A stretch of 64,000 bases of DNA from Micrococcales bacterium 73-13. Lineage in GTDB: Bacteria > Actinomycetota > Actinomycetes > Actinomycetales > Microbacteriaceae. The notes beneath the pieces are model-generated. The model searched no databases. It saw nothing but the letters and a program-made list of their open reading frames with translations, and was not told where the DNA came from. This document shows, one piece after another, positions 18,617 to 27,335 of the stretch; the stretch's first letter is position 1; each line of letters opens with the position of its first letter. Location: positions 21,301 to 85,300 of the forward strand of contig MKVN01000027.1 in NCBI GenBank assembly GCA_001898855.1, given 5' to 3'. Position numbers and translations under genes: made by a program.

Positions 18617-19504
18617 TCATCCCTTCAGCTCCCCCTCGAACGCGCGGGCGATCCGGTTCGTGCTGAGCACCGTCAACGCGATCGCGAGCCCCGGGAAGAT
18701 CGCGAGCCACCACGCCGCGACGATGAACTGGCGGCCGTCCGCCACGAGCGAGCCCCACTCCGGCGCCGGCGGCGGCGCGCCGAACCCGAGGAAGCTCAGC
18801 GAGGACACCGCGAGGATCGCGATCCCGAACTCGAGCGTCGCGAGCACGACGATGGGGCCGAGCGAGTTCGGGAGCACGTGCCGCAGCAGCAGGCTGTACC
18901 ACCGGGCGCCGGAGACCCCGGCGGCCTCCACGTAGGTCTGGGTCCTGACCCGCATCACCTCGGCGCGCATCACCCTGGCCATCTGGGCCACGCCGACGAT
19001 GCCGACCGCGAGCGCGACGTTCACCGGTCCGATGCCGAGCACCGCGATGATCGCCATCGCGAACAGCAGCGCGGGGAAGGCGAGCACGACGTCGACGACG
19101 CGCATGATGACGACGTCGACCCAGCGGCCGAAGTAGCCGGCCAGCAGGCCGAGCACGACTCCGCCGACGAACGAGACCACGAGCGCGATGAGCGCCGCCT
19201 GGAGCGAGGGCCCCGCGCCGTAGATGATCCTGGTCAGCAGGTCGCGCCCGACCGCGTCCGAGCCGAGCAGGAAGCCGGCGGTCCCGGGAGGCTGCAGGAT
19301 GTGCTGCGGATCGGTCCCGAGCGGATCCCGCGACGTGAACATCGCCGGGAAGAGCGCCGCGAGGATGGCGGTCAGCACGATGAGGGCGGCGAGCAGGATG
19401 CTCGGCCGGCGGACGAGCTGCCGCAGGGCGCGGCGCAGCCGCCGGCCGGGCGTGTCGGTCAGCACGACGGTGGCGTTCGACATCGTGGTCGGCTGCTCGC
19501 TCAT
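18617..19504 (-). CDS. ABC transporter permease, DppC type
   Basis: A 295-residue inner-membrane permease of the oligopeptide family. An N-terminal helix (about 36-55), an extracytoplasmic loop with the family's [19 protein letters not shown] motif (about 95-112), and five further helices follow. The EAA-type coupling loop is [23 protein letters not shown] at 19504 overlaps the DppB-type gene by 4 bp. It pairs with that subunit to form the membrane channel. Confidence 0.95.
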   Translation of the reverse strand: MSEQPTTMSNATVVLTDTPGRRLRRALRQLVRRPSILLAALIVLTAILAALFPAMFTSRDPLGTDPQHILQPPGTAGFLLGSDAVGRDLLTRIIYGAGPSLQAALIALVVSFVGGVVLGLLAGYFGRWVDVVIMRVVDVVLAFPALLFAMAIIAVLGIGPVNVALAVGIVGVAQMARVMRAEVMRVRTQTYVEAAGVSGARWYSLLLRHVLPNSLGPIVVLATLEFGIAILAVSSLSFLGFGAPPPAPEWGSLVADGRQFIVAAWWLAIFPGLAIALTVLSTNRIARAFEGELKG

Positions 19505-20424
19505 CGCCGCGCTCCCACGCTCGGCCGCAGTCGAGGGTCGACGACGGGATAGAGGAGATCGATGACGAGCGTGACCAGCGCGAAGACGATCGCCCCCAGC
19601 ACGACGACCGCCTGCACGGTGGGGATGTCGTGGCCGAGCACCGCCTTCACGGTGATCTGGCCCAGGCCGGCGCGGGAGAAGACGCTCTCGACGACGATGG
19701 ACCCGCCGAACATGTTCGCGATCAGCAGCCCGGCCATGGTGAGCGCCGGCAGCAGCGCGTTGCGCAGGCTGTCGCGGGTGTGGATCACCGAGGGCCGGAG
19801 CCCGATCGCCCGCGCCGTCGTGATGTACGGCTCGAGCCCGGCGGTGGTCAGGCTCTTGGCGAGCACCTGGGCGATCTGCGCCGCCCCGGGCAGCGCCAGC
19901 GTGATCGCGGGCAGCACGAGCGACTGGAAGCCGGTGTTGCCGACCGGTGGCAGCCATTTCAGGCTGAAGGCGAAGATCTGGACCAGGATGAGGCCGACCC
20001 AGAACGTCGGCATCGAGACGCCGAACGAGGGCAGCGTCAGCAGGAACTGGCGGAGCCAGCCGCGGCGGCTCCCGGTCGCCGCGAGCGCGAGCGCCACCCC
20101 GAGCACGATCGCGATGACGACGGCGAACGAGACGAGCGCGAGCGTCTGCGGGATCCCCTGGGCCAGCATGTCGACGACCGGCTGGCCGTTCCGGATGGAG
20201 CGGCCGAAGTCGCCGACGAGCGCGGCGCCGAACCGCGTGGCGAACTGCTCCCAGAGCGGACGGTCGAAGCCGAAGTCGGCCCGGATCCGTTCGAGCTCCT
20301 CCGGGTCGACGACGCCGGCGTCGCCGCCCGAGTACATGCCCGTGATGGGGTCGCCGGGCAGCGCGAAGAGGATCACGAACGAGACGATGTAGGCGGCCAC
20401 CATGACGAGGAGCGCTTGCAGCAC
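19501..20424 (-). CDS. ABC transporter permease, DppB type
   Basis: A permease of at least 307 residues of the DppB family: N-terminal helix followed by FVILFALPGDPI, the loop PLWEQFATRFGAALVGDFGRS (family position), then the channel helices and the EAA-like segment ARAIGLRPSVIHTRDSLRNA. It is the first gene of the catabolic operon. The start is uncertain: GTG at 20424 truncates the typical MLRYVGGR-type N-terminus, which is present in frame just upstream (LLRYVGGR) beginning with CTG at 20448 or 20445, behind a GAGGTGAGG ribosome-binding site. I give the GTG coordinate but think a CTG start is likely. Confidence 0.92.
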   Translation of the reverse strand: MLQALLVMVAAYIVSFVILFALPGDPITGMYSGGDAGVVDPEELERIRADFGFDRPLWEQFATRFGAALVGDFGRSIRNGQPVVDMLAQGIPQTLALVSFAVVIAIVLGVALALAATGSRRGWLRQFLLTLPSFGVSMPTFWVGLILVQIFAFSLKWLPPVGNTGFQSLVLPAITLALPGAAQIAQVLAKSLTTAGLEPYITTARAIGLRPSVIHTRDSLRNALLPALTMAGLLIANMFGGSIVVESVFSRAGLGQITVKAVLGHDIPTVQAVVVLGAIVFALVTLVIDLLYPVVDPRLRPSVGARR

Positions 20425-20448
20425 CCGGCCTCCGACGTATCGCAGCAG

Positions 20449-20606
20449 CGTCCCTCACCTCCCCCGGTCGACCTGGTAGATCGTTTGCACCCGCATTATT
20501 ATGTTGTAGAGGATCGGGCTCGCCCGTGTCAAGCGAGACCCGGGCACCGCTCGTCGCGAACGGCGGAGTTCAAGGAGACCGATCGATACGCCAGAATCGA
20601 GACATC
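20449..20606. promoter_or_regulatory. Divergent control region between ABC operon and tandem-MarR gene
   Basis: The intergenic space contains a short AT-rich island (ATTATTATGTTGTAGA, about 20495-20510) that stands out in the GC-rich surroundings. On the minus strand it gives CATAAT (20498-20503), a good -10 for the operon. The MarR gene reads away on the other strand, so a repressor bound here could control both sides. Exact operator halves could not be fixed by eye. Confidence 0.45.
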
Positions 20607-21569
20607 ATGGTTTCGCTCGACCTCGACGCTCCGGCCCCGGCCGAGCAGCTGCCTCCTCGGCTGTTCGACCGGGACGCGGTGCACCTGGTCCGGGTCAGCA
20701 AGCGCATCCACGACTTCGAGCGCAGCGCCCGGTTCGGGCAGCCGATCACCGCGCCGCAGTTCGCCGTGCTGCTCGCCGCCGCGCGGGTGCCCGGGTGCGA
20801 CCAGAGCACGATCGCGCAGCTGTCCGCCCTCGGCCCGTCCACCATCAGCGAGGTCATCCGGCGCCTGGCGCAGCAGCAGAAGGTGACCGTCGAGCGCAGC
20901 CCGGAGGACGCCCGCCGCTCCCGGATCTACGTCTCCGCGGGCGCGGTCGAGCAGGTCGAGCGATATCTCGCCGACCTGCTGCGCACCGACAGCCGGATCG
21001 TCGGCTGGCTCGACGCGGACGGCCCGCGGATGCTCGAGATCCTCCGGAAGCTGGCGTTCCGCGAGGACAAGGTCTTCCCGATGTCCCGGATGCCGGCCGA
21101 CGGGATGCCCGAGGCCGAGGCCGCGGGCCTGCTGCTCGCCGCCTCGGAGACGAATTTCGCCTTCGGCCGCCTGATCCGCATCGTGGGCACCCAGTCGACG
21201 ACGCTCTGGCACGAGCTGGAGCCCGTCGACTCTGCGCTCGTCCACGAGCTGCTGCGCAGCGTCATCGAGACGCCGCGCCTGTCGCAGAACCTCGCCGGCC
21301 GACGGCTCTACCTGGACCGGGCGACGACGGCGAAGATCGTCGCCCGTCTCGAGGAGCGCGAGCTGATCACGACCCAGGCGAGCGTCGTCGACCGGCGGCG
21401 CAAGGAGCTCGCCGCCACGCGGACGGGACAGGCGCTCGCCGACCGGCTGCAGGAGGTCAGGGACCGCGTCAACCGCTCGCTGCTGGAGCCGTTGACGACC
21501 GGGGAGCGGACGGCCCTGCTCGACGGCCTCCGGCGCATCGTCGTCACGGCCGACCTCGACCACGACTGA
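20607..21569 (+). CDS. Transcriptional regulator with two tandem MarR domains
   Basis: A 320-residue regulator, about twice the normal MarR size. Module 1 (about 25-150) has the recognition region CDQSTIAQLSALGPSTISEV and the wing SPEDARRSRIYVS. Module 2 (about 185-315) has RLSQNLAGRRLYLDRATTAK and the wing VVDRRRKELAAT. Both wings keep the D-x-R pattern that contacts the minor groove. One chain therefore mimics a MarR dimer. ATG at 20607 is chosen because the domain begins soon after; an in-frame GTG lies at 20526. Divergent from the 13-kb catabolic operon, it is its likely local repressor, with the imported compound or an intermediate as inducer. Confidence 0.9.
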   Translation: MVSLDLDAPAPAEQLPPRLFDRDAVHLVRVSKRIHDFERSARFGQPITAPQFAVLLAAARVPGCDQSTIAQLSALGPSTISEVIRRLAQQQKVTVERSPEDARRSRIYVSAGAVEQVERYLADLLRTDSRIVGWLDADGPRMLEILRKLAFREDKVFPMSRMPADGMPEAEAAGLLLAASETNFAFGRLIRIVGTQSTTLWHELEPVDSALVHELLRSVIETPRLSQNLAGRRLYLDRATTAKIVARLEERELITTQASVVDRRRKELAATRTGQALADRLQEVRDRVNRSLLEPLTTGERTALLDGLRRIVVTADLDHD

Positions 21570-21593
21570 GGCCTCCGGCAGCGCTCCGGCGCC

Positions 21594-22457
21594 TCAGCCG
21601 AGACGGAACCGGGCGTTGTCGATGAGCCGGGTCGCGCCGACGCGCGCGGCCACGATCGCGATGACCGGGCCGCGGAAGCCGTCGGGCACCGGGGCGAACG
21701 TCGTCGCGTCGACCACCGCGAAGTAGCCGACCTCGACGCCGGGCTCCTCCGCGAGCACCGCCTGCGCCGCGATCAGCACGGCGTCGATGCCGGCGTCGGC
21801 CTCGGACTCGGCCGCGGCGAGCGCGCGGGAGAGCGCGAGCGCCGAGTCGCGCTCGGCGGCCGAGAGGTAGCGGTTGCGACTCGACATCGCCAGGCCGCCG
21901 GGCTCCCGCACGATCGGGATCTCGACGACGCGTACCGGCAGGTCGAGGTCGCGGACCATGCGCTCGACCAGCCACAGCTGCTGGGCGTCCTTCCGGCCGA
22001 AGGTGGCCGAGTCCGGCGCGACGATGTGCAGCAGCTTGGCCACCGCGGTGAGCGCCCCGTCGAAGTGCCCCGGCCTCGCCGCCCCCTCGAACGTCGCGCC
22101 GACGGCGCCCGCGTGCACCGTGACGACGGCGCCGCCGTCCGGGTACATCTCCGCGACCGACGGCGCGAACACCGCATCCGCCCCGACGGCGGCGAGCTTC
22201 GCGACGTCGTCGTCGAGGGTCCTGGGGTAGCGCTCGAAGTCCTCGCCGGCGCCGAACTGGAGCGGGTTGACGAAGACGGAGACCACGACGAACGCCGCCG
22301 GGTCGAGATCGCGAACCCGCTCGACGTGGCTCAGGTGACCGGCGTGGAGCGCCCCCATCGTCGGCACCAGCGCGACGCCCCGGCCCTCGGCCCGCGCGCC
22401 GGCGACCGCCGCCCGGATGCCCGCGATGGTGTCGACGACGACGGGCCTGGCGGGCAT
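21594..22457 (-). CDS. panC: Pantothenate synthetase
   Basis: A 287-residue ATP-dependent pantoate-beta-alanine ligase, the last step of pantothenate synthesis. Signature segments: LVPTMGALHAGHLSHVERVR (HIGH-type), FVNPLQFGAGEDFERYPR, FGRKDAQQLWLVERMVRDL and MSSRNRYLSAAER (the flexible KMSKS-like loop). Normal length. TAGGCT is 7 nt before the ATG at 22457, so it may have its own leaderless promoter as well as belonging to the fol-panC gene string. Its stop codon nearly faces that of the tandem-MarR gene, marking one edge of the accessory block. Confidence 0.97.
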   Translation of the reverse strand: MPARPVVVDTIAGIRAAVAGARAEGRGVALVPTMGALHAGHLSHVERVRDLDPAAFVVVSVFVNPLQFGAGEDFERYPRTLDDDVAKLAAVGADAVFAPSVAEMYPDGGAVVTVHAGAVGATFEGAARPGHFDGALTAVAKLLHIVAPDSATFGRKDAQQLWLVERMVRDLDLPVRVVEIPIVREPGGLAMSSRNRYLSAAERDSALALSRALAAAESEADAGIDAVLIAAQAVLAEEPGVEVGYFAVVDATTFAPVPDGFRGPVIAIVAARVGATRLIDNARFRLG

Positions 22458-22510
22458 GCGAGCGAGCCTACTCGACCGCCCGCGGCGTGCTCGCGGGAGC
22501 GGACCCCGGC

Positions 22511-23215
22511 TCAGCCGCCCTCGTCGGGCGCGACCGCCCCGGCGGCGAGCGCCTCCTCGATCGTCGAGCGGATGAGCGGCGCGACGATCCCGCTCGGGCG
22601 ATCGACGCCGATGCCGGCGAGGATGCCGAGGCTCTGCCCGACGATCGATGCGGAGAACGCGGTGGCGGTGGCGACCGCCTCCGCGTACGCCGGGCGGTCC
22701 GCCTCCGCGATGACGACCGGCTCGGCGCCGAGCTCGACGACGAGGGCCTGGGCGATCGGCAGCACCGGCGTCGGCGCGGTGACGGCGCAGACCGCCTCCC
22801 GCAGTCGCACCAGGTCGAGCGAGGTGCCGGTGAAGACGATCGCCGGGTGGATCGCGAGCGGGATCGCGCCGCGCTCGACCGCGGGCCGCAGCGCCTCGAC
22901 GCCGAGCTCGGGGGCGGTGTGCGCGACGAGGGTGCCCGCCCGCCAGTGGCCGGACTCCGCGAGGCCGCGCACGAGCGGTCCGATCTCGCCGCCCGGGATC
23001 GCGAGGATCACCAGGTCGCTGCCGGCGAGCAGCTCCGGGATCGGCAGGATCGGCGCCGCGCCGAGCAGCGCCTCCACCCGGTCGCGGCCGGTCGCGGAGG
23101 TGGTCGCGACGCCGACGACGCGGTGACCGGCGCCGGCGAGCCCGGCGGCGAGCACCGGACCGACGCGTCCGGCGCCGATGACGCCGACGCCGAGGCGGCC
23201 GTCGCGGGCGGTCAT
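22511..23215 (-). CDS. Rossmann-like / DUF2520 domain protein
   Basis: A 234-residue protein with an N-terminal dinucleotide fold (LGVGVIGAGRVGPVLAAGLAG) and a C-terminal DUF2520-type helical domain (AIHPAIVFTGTSLDLVRL is the family's most conserved part). The fold resembles pyrroline-5-carboxylate and ketopantoate reductases. The constant place directly before panC in actinobacteria has led to suggestions of a ketopantoate-reductase-like role in pantothenate synthesis, but this is not proven. ATG overlaps the preceding PH-domain gene by 4 bp. Confidence 0.93.
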   Translation of the reverse strand: MTARDGRLGVGVIGAGRVGPVLAAGLAGAGHRVVGVATTSATGRDRVEALLGAAPILPIPELLAGSDLVILAIPGGEIGPLVRGLAESGHWRAGTLVAHTAPELGVEALRPAVERGAIPLAIHPAIVFTGTSLDLVRLREAVCAVTAPTPVLPIAQALVVELGAEPVVIAEADRPAYAEAVATATAFSASIVGQSLGILAGIGVDRPSGIVAPLIRSTIEEALAAGAVAPDEGG

Positions 23216-24660
23216 GCCATGGCTCCGAGGGTGCGGTGCTCGACGTCGCACCACATCGCCACCGCGTCGCCGGCGTCGAGCGCGCCGACGTGCGCGCGGA
23301 CGACGCCGGCGACGGTGTGCACGTCGACCCGCGCGAGGCGCATCGCGCGGGTGAGCGGGCCGTCCTCGACGGCGACCGACTGGACGCGCGCGAGCGGGAC
23401 GAGGGTGAGCCGACGCCAGAGGCGGCCCCGCCGGATCGCGACCGTCCGCGCGTCGAGGGCGAAGCCGTTGCGCCGCCAGGACCACCAGCGGATCCAGCGG
23501 CCGCGCACCGGGCTCGTCGTGAAGTCCGCCGGCTCCGTCCAGTCCGGCAGGATGAGGCCGACGACGCGCCGCACCTCCTCGGCGGTGCCCACCGGGAGGA
23601 GCGTGGCGCCCGACTGCCCGGCCGCGCCGTCCCGTCCGGGGCTCGCGGCGCGGTTGATGCGGACCCGCCACCAGCCGAACGGCCGCCAGAGCAACGGCTG
23701 CTGGAGCTCGATCGCGTGCACCCGGCCGGGCGGCAGCGTCTCGTTCGCGGTGGAGAGCAGGCCGAAGCCCACCCGGATGCCGTCGGGGGTCGAGGCGATC
23801 GAGTAGCGCAGCGATCGGATCACCTCGCGGCCCGCGAGGCCGTAGATGCCGATCACGACGGGGATGAGCACGATGAGCAGGAACGGCCGGGTGACCGCGG
23901 CGACCACGACGCCCGCGAGCACGAGCACGAGGACGTGGCCGAGTCGCAGCGCGGTCGCCCCGACCAGCCGGCCGGGGTGCATCTCGACGAGCGACTCCGG
24001 CGCCACCGTCTGGTCGAGCTCCGGCGCCAGCAGCTCGTTCGCCCGGGCGCTGATCCGGTCGGCGAGCCCGCGGGCCGGCGCCGCGGCGGCGGTCGGCGCG
24101 GTCGCCGGCGCCTGCCGACGCCGGCGCGCCGAGGCCGCCGTCAGGATCTCGGCGCGCAGCGCGTCCGCCCGCTCGGAGGCGAGGTACGAGAGCCGGATGC
24201 GCCCGTCGCTGCCGGCCATCGAGATCTCCAGCCGGGCGAGGCCGAACAGCCGCGGGACGAGCGGCCGGACGACGTCGACGCCCTGCACGCGGTCGAGCCG
24301 GCCGCGCCGGTGGCGCCGCCAGAGCACGCCCTCGCGCTCCTCGACCAGCTCGTCCGTCACGCGGTACGCGTGCAGCCGCCAGGAGAGCCAGCCGAGGCCG
24401 ACGATCGCCGCGAGCAGGGCGACGAGGATCCCGATCGCGGGCCAGGTGTTCGCCGCGAGCCAGCGCACCAGCGGGTCCTCGTGCGGCTGCTGGCCGACCG
24501 CCGAGCCGACCAGCGCCGTCACGATGAAGTCGCGGAACTGCACCACCAGGAACCCGGCGATGGCGACGCCCACGATGCCGCCGCGGAGCAGCGGCGTCGC
24601 CGGATGCAGGCGGTGCCAGCCGGACTCCTCCGGCGCCGCGCCCTGCGGCTCCTCGCTCAC
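23212..24660 (-). CDS. PH-domain (YdbT-like) membrane protein
   Basis: A 482-residue integral membrane protein with two pairs of hydrophobic segments (about 25-45, 75-95 and about 235-275) and bacterial PH-like (YdbS/YdbT, DUF304-type) domains: RRGRLDRVQGVDVVRPLVPR after the first pair and LPPGRVHAIELQQPLLWRPF, then LVPLARVQSVAVEDGPLTR, after the second. GTG at 24660 overlaps the upstream PH gene (GTGA). Bacillus homologues confer resistance to a heterologous antimicrobial; here the operon with folate and pantothenate genes is simply a conserved actinobacterial arrangement. Confidence 0.9.
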   Translation of the reverse strand: MSEEPQGAAPEESGWHRLHPATPLLRGGIVGVAIAGFLVVQFRDFIVTALVGSAVGQQPHEDPLVRWLAANTWPAIGILVALLAAIVGLGWLSWRLHAYRVTDELVEEREGVLWRRHRRGRLDRVQGVDVVRPLVPRLFGLARLEISMAGSDGRIRLSYLASERADALRAEILTAASARRRRQAPATAPTAAAAPARGLADRISARANELLAPELDQTVAPESLVEMHPGRLVGATALRLGHVLVLVLAGVVVAAVTRPFLLIVLIPVVIGIYGLAGREVIRSLRYSIASTPDGIRVGFGLLSTANETLPPGRVHAIELQQPLLWRPFGWWRVRINRAASPGRDGAAGQSGATLLPVGTAEEVRRVVGLILPDWTEPADFTTSPVRGRWIRWWSWRRNGFALDARTVAIRRGRLWRRLTLVPLARVQSVAVEDGPLTRAMRLARVDVHTVAGVVRAHVGALDAGDAVAMWCDVEHRTLGAMA

Positions 24661-25139
24661 AGCGCCGCCCTGCGGCTCTCGGCGAGCGCGACGAGCCGGT
24701 CGCGCAGCGTCTCGGCCTCGGCCTCGGGAAGGCCCGGGATGACGACGCCCGTGACCGCGGCCGCGGTGATGAAGCGCAGCTCGGCGAGGCCGAACGCGCG
24801 CGACAGCGGACCGCGGCTGACGTCGACCAGCTGCATCCGGCCGTACGGCACCGCGACCACGCGGTGCCACATGATGCCGCGGCGGAAGACGAGGTCGTCC
24901 TCGCGCAGCCGGTAGCCGATCGACCGGACCCGCTTCGGGGTGAGCGCGAGCACGAGCACCGCGATGACGGCGGAGACGGCGGGCAGCGCCCAGAGCCACC
25001 CGATGCCCGAGGCGATCGGGACGGCGCACAGGCCGCCGGTGACGACGACGCCCGGGACGAGGCGCGCGATCAGGTCGGCCCAGAGATAGCGCGGGGAGAC
25101 GCGCTGCCACGCCTCGCCCGCCGCGGCGAGCGCGCTCAC
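24657..25139 (-). CDS. PH-domain (YdbS-like) membrane protein
   Basis: A 160-residue protein with two hydrophobic helices (about 28-65) followed by a PH-like domain: GYRLREDDLVFRRGIMWHRV and VPYGRMQLVDVSRGPLSRAF are the characteristic strands. GTG at 25139 overlaps the DUF3180 gene by 4 bp. It is the short partner of the longer PH protein encoded next, as in ydbS-ydbT pairs. Confidence 0.9.
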   Translation of the reverse strand: MSALAAAGEAWQRVSPRYLWADLIARLVPGVVVTGGLCAVPIASGIGWLWALPAVSAVIAVLVLALTPKRVRSIGYRLREDDLVFRRGIMWHRVVAVPYGRMQLVDVSRGPLSRAFGLAELRFITAAAVTGVVIPGLPEAEAETLRDRLVALAESRRAAL

Positions 25140-25615
25140 GACGCGGACCCCGGCAGCACGTCGGGGTCGTGCTCCTCCTCGTCCCGCGGCGGGATGCGGC
25201 ACATGCCCTCGGCCACCAGGCCCGCGAGCAGCAGCGCCGCGCTCGCGGCGAGGCCGGCGACCGACTTCCACGCCAGGTCGTCGACGACCACCGGCCGGGT
25301 GAGCACGAAGACCAGCGCGCCGCCGAAGAGCCCGGCGAAGCCGGCCCCGGCGATGCCGGCCGACTTCGCGAGCGCGAGCACGCGGGTCGCGTAGAACGGG
25401 TCGACCCGCGCCCCGGGCAGGCCGCGCGCGACCCGGCGCACCGGCACCGCGACCGCGACGACCGCGACGGCGAGCACGACGAGCGCGCCGGAGAGCGGAT
25501 AGGGCGGCACCAGGATCGTGCGGCCGAGCGAGACGAGCAACAGCTCGACGAGCCAGCCGACGACGAGCCCGCCGACGCCGATCCCGAGCAGCAGCCAGAC
25601 CGAGGTGCGGCTCAT
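25136..25615 (-). CDS. DUF3180 membrane protein
   Basis: A 159-residue actinobacterial protein with four hydrophobic segments (about 7-28, 38-58, 83-108, 115-135) and a charged tail with PPRDEEEHDPD. The conserved LGRTILVPPYPLSG and RVDPFYATRVLALAKS segments match DUF3180, which is almost always found after folK. Overlaps the folBK stop by 4 bp. Function unknown. Confidence 0.92.
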   Translation of the reverse strand: MSRTSVWLLLGIGVGGLVVGWLVELLLVSLGRTILVPPYPLSGALVVLAVAVVAVAVPVRRVARGLPGARVDPFYATRVLALAKSAGIAGAGFAGLFGGALVFVLTRPVVVDDLAWKSVAGLAASAALLLAGLVAEGMCRIPPRDEEEHDPDVLPGSAS

Positions 25616-26487
25616 GCCAGCGGCTCCGCCGGGTACGGGTCGACCCGCTCGCCGGTGCGCTCGATCACCTCGGCGAGGAGGTCGACGACCGGGCCCCGGC
25701 CCGGCAGCACCGCGTGCTCGTCCATCGCGGCCCACGGCGCCAGCACGAAGGCGCGCTCGTGCGCCCGCGGATGCGGGACGACCAGGCTCGGCTCGGCGAT
25801 CCGCTCCCGGCCGTAGACGATCAGGTCGAGGTCGAGGGTGCGATCGCCCCAGTGCTCGGCGCGGATGCGGCCGTGAGCGGCCTCGACGCGGTGCAGCTCG
25901 GCGAGCAGCGCGCGCGGCGGGAGCACGGTCTCCAGCTCCACGACGGCGTTCAGATACGCGGGCGCCGTCTCGTCGACGCCGGCGGGCTTCAGCGCCGGGG
26001 TCTCGACGATCGGCGAGGCCGCGACGAGGCGGATCGACGGATGCGCGGCGAAGGCGAGCACCGCCTGCCGGATCATCGCCTCGCGATCCCCGAGGTTCGC
26101 GCCGAGGGCGACCACCGCGCGCGTCCACTGCCGCTGGATCGACACCCGCACGTCGCCGAACTCGACCGCGATCGGCGCCTCCGGCTTGTGCACGGTGACG
26201 TCGACGAGCCGCGCCGCCCGGTGACGCAGCACCACGAGCGCGACGCGCTCCGCGACGGTCTCGATGAGGTCGACCGGGTCCCGCTCGACGGCGTGCACGA
26301 TGTCCTCCGCGAGGACGCCGTAGTGGATCGTCGCCCCCAGGTCGTCGGCCGAGCCGGCGGTCGACAGGTCGAGATGGACGACGACGTCGATGACGAACGG
26401 CTGGCCCGTCTCGCGCTCGTGCTGATAGACCCCGTGGTGGGCGAAGGCCCGCAGGCCCGCCAGCTCCAGTCGGTCGAGCCGCGTCAT
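25612..26487 (-). CDS. folBK: Bifunctional dihydroneopterin aldolase / HPPK (FolB-FolK fusion)
   Basis: One 291-residue reading frame holds two folate enzymes. Residues 1-118 are dihydroneopterin aldolase (LRAFAHHGVYQHERETGQ; HKPEAPI near the end). Residues about 123-291 are 6-hydroxymethyl-dihydropterin pyrophosphokinase (VVALGANLGDRE and the signature DRTLDLDLIVYG, then VPHPRAHERAFVLAPW). In many bacteria these are separate, adjacent genes. Their two reactions are consecutive, so the fusion joins successive steps. Overlaps folP and the DUF3180 gene by 4 bp each. Confidence 0.96.
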   Translation of the reverse strand: MTRLDRLELAGLRAFAHHGVYQHERETGQPFVIDVVVHLDLSTAGSADDLGATIHYGVLAEDIVHAVERDPVDLIETVAERVALVVLRHRAARLVDVTVHKPEAPIAVEFGDVRVSIQRQWTRAVVALGANLGDREAMIRQAVLAFAAHPSIRLVAASPIVETPALKPAGVDETAPAYLNAVVELETVLPPRALLAELHRVEAAHGRIRAEHWGDRTLDLDLIVYGRERIAEPSLVVPHPRAHERAFVLAPWAAMDEHAVLPGRGPVVDLLAEVIERTGERVDPYPAEPLA

Positions 26488-27335
26488 CCCGGCACCCCCC
26501 GCCAGGCCCCGGCGACGTCGAGCGCGATCCGCGTCGCGCGCACGTCGTGCACCCGGACCGCCCAGGCGCCGGCGAGGGCGGCGAGCGCGCTCGTCACCGC
26601 GGTCGCGAGGTCGCGATCGGCCATCGGCACGTCCTCGCCGGACGCCCCCGCCGGCGACGACTCGGCGAGCAGCCGACGCACGAAGCGCTTGCGCGAGACC
26701 CCGATCAGGACGGGGTAGCCGGTCGCGGCGAGCGCGTGCGCACCGCGCAGCAGCGCCCAATTCTCCTCCGGCTCCTTCGAGAAGCCGAGCCCCGGGTCGA
26801 GGATGATCCGCTCGGGCTCGACGCCCTCGGCCTGCAGCGCCGCGGCGCGGCGCAGCAGCTCGGACCTGACCTCCTCGACCACGTCGCCGTAGCGGTGCGG
26901 CGTCGTCGGCGCGCCGAAGGAGTGCATCGTGACGTACCGCGCGCCGGTGCGCCGCAGCACGCCGGCCATCCCCGGGTCGCTGCCGAAGACGTCGTTGACG
27001 ATCGTCGCACCGGCCTCGACGGCCGCCTCCGCGGTGGACGCGTGGTAGGTGTCGATGCTCACCGGCACGCCGCGGTCGGCGAGGGCCGCGACGACCGGCA
27101 GCACCCGGCGCCGCTCCTCCTCGGGCGCGATCGGCTCGGACGCCGGCGCGGTCGACTCCCCGCCGACGTCGATCCAGTCGGCGCCGTCGGCGACCAGCGA
27201 GAGGCCGTGCTCGATCGCGGCCTCCGGCGCGTAGTGGTCGCCGCCGTCGCTGAACGAGTCCGGCGTGACGTTGAGCACGCCGAAGATCGCCGGGCCGGCG
27301 CCGCGCCGGCCGGAGGAGGCGGTCGGAGGGGTCAC
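26484..27335 (-). CDS. folP: Dihydropteroate synthase
   Basis: A 283-residue TIM-barrel enzyme joining p-aminobenzoate to dihydropterin pyrophosphate; target of sulfonamides. Pterin-site signatures are GVLNVTPDSFSDGG near residue 20 and WIDVGGESTAPAS; ILDPGLGFSKEPEEN and LIGVSRKRFVRR are also present. GTG at 27335 overlaps folE by 4 bp. Normal length. Confidence 0.96.
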   Translation of the reverse strand: MTPPTASSGRRGAGPAIFGVLNVTPDSFSDGGDHYAPEAAIEHGLSLVADGADWIDVGGESTAPASEPIAPEEERRRVLPVVAALADRGVPVSIDTYHASTAEAAVEAGATIVNDVFGSDPGMAGVLRRTGARYVTMHSFGAPTTPHRYGDVVEEVRSELLRRAAALQAEGVEPERIILDPGLGFSKEPEENWALLRGAHALAATGYPVLIGVSRKRFVRRLLAESSPAGASGEDVPMADRDLATAVTSALAALAGAWAVRVHDVRATRIALDVAGAWRGVPG

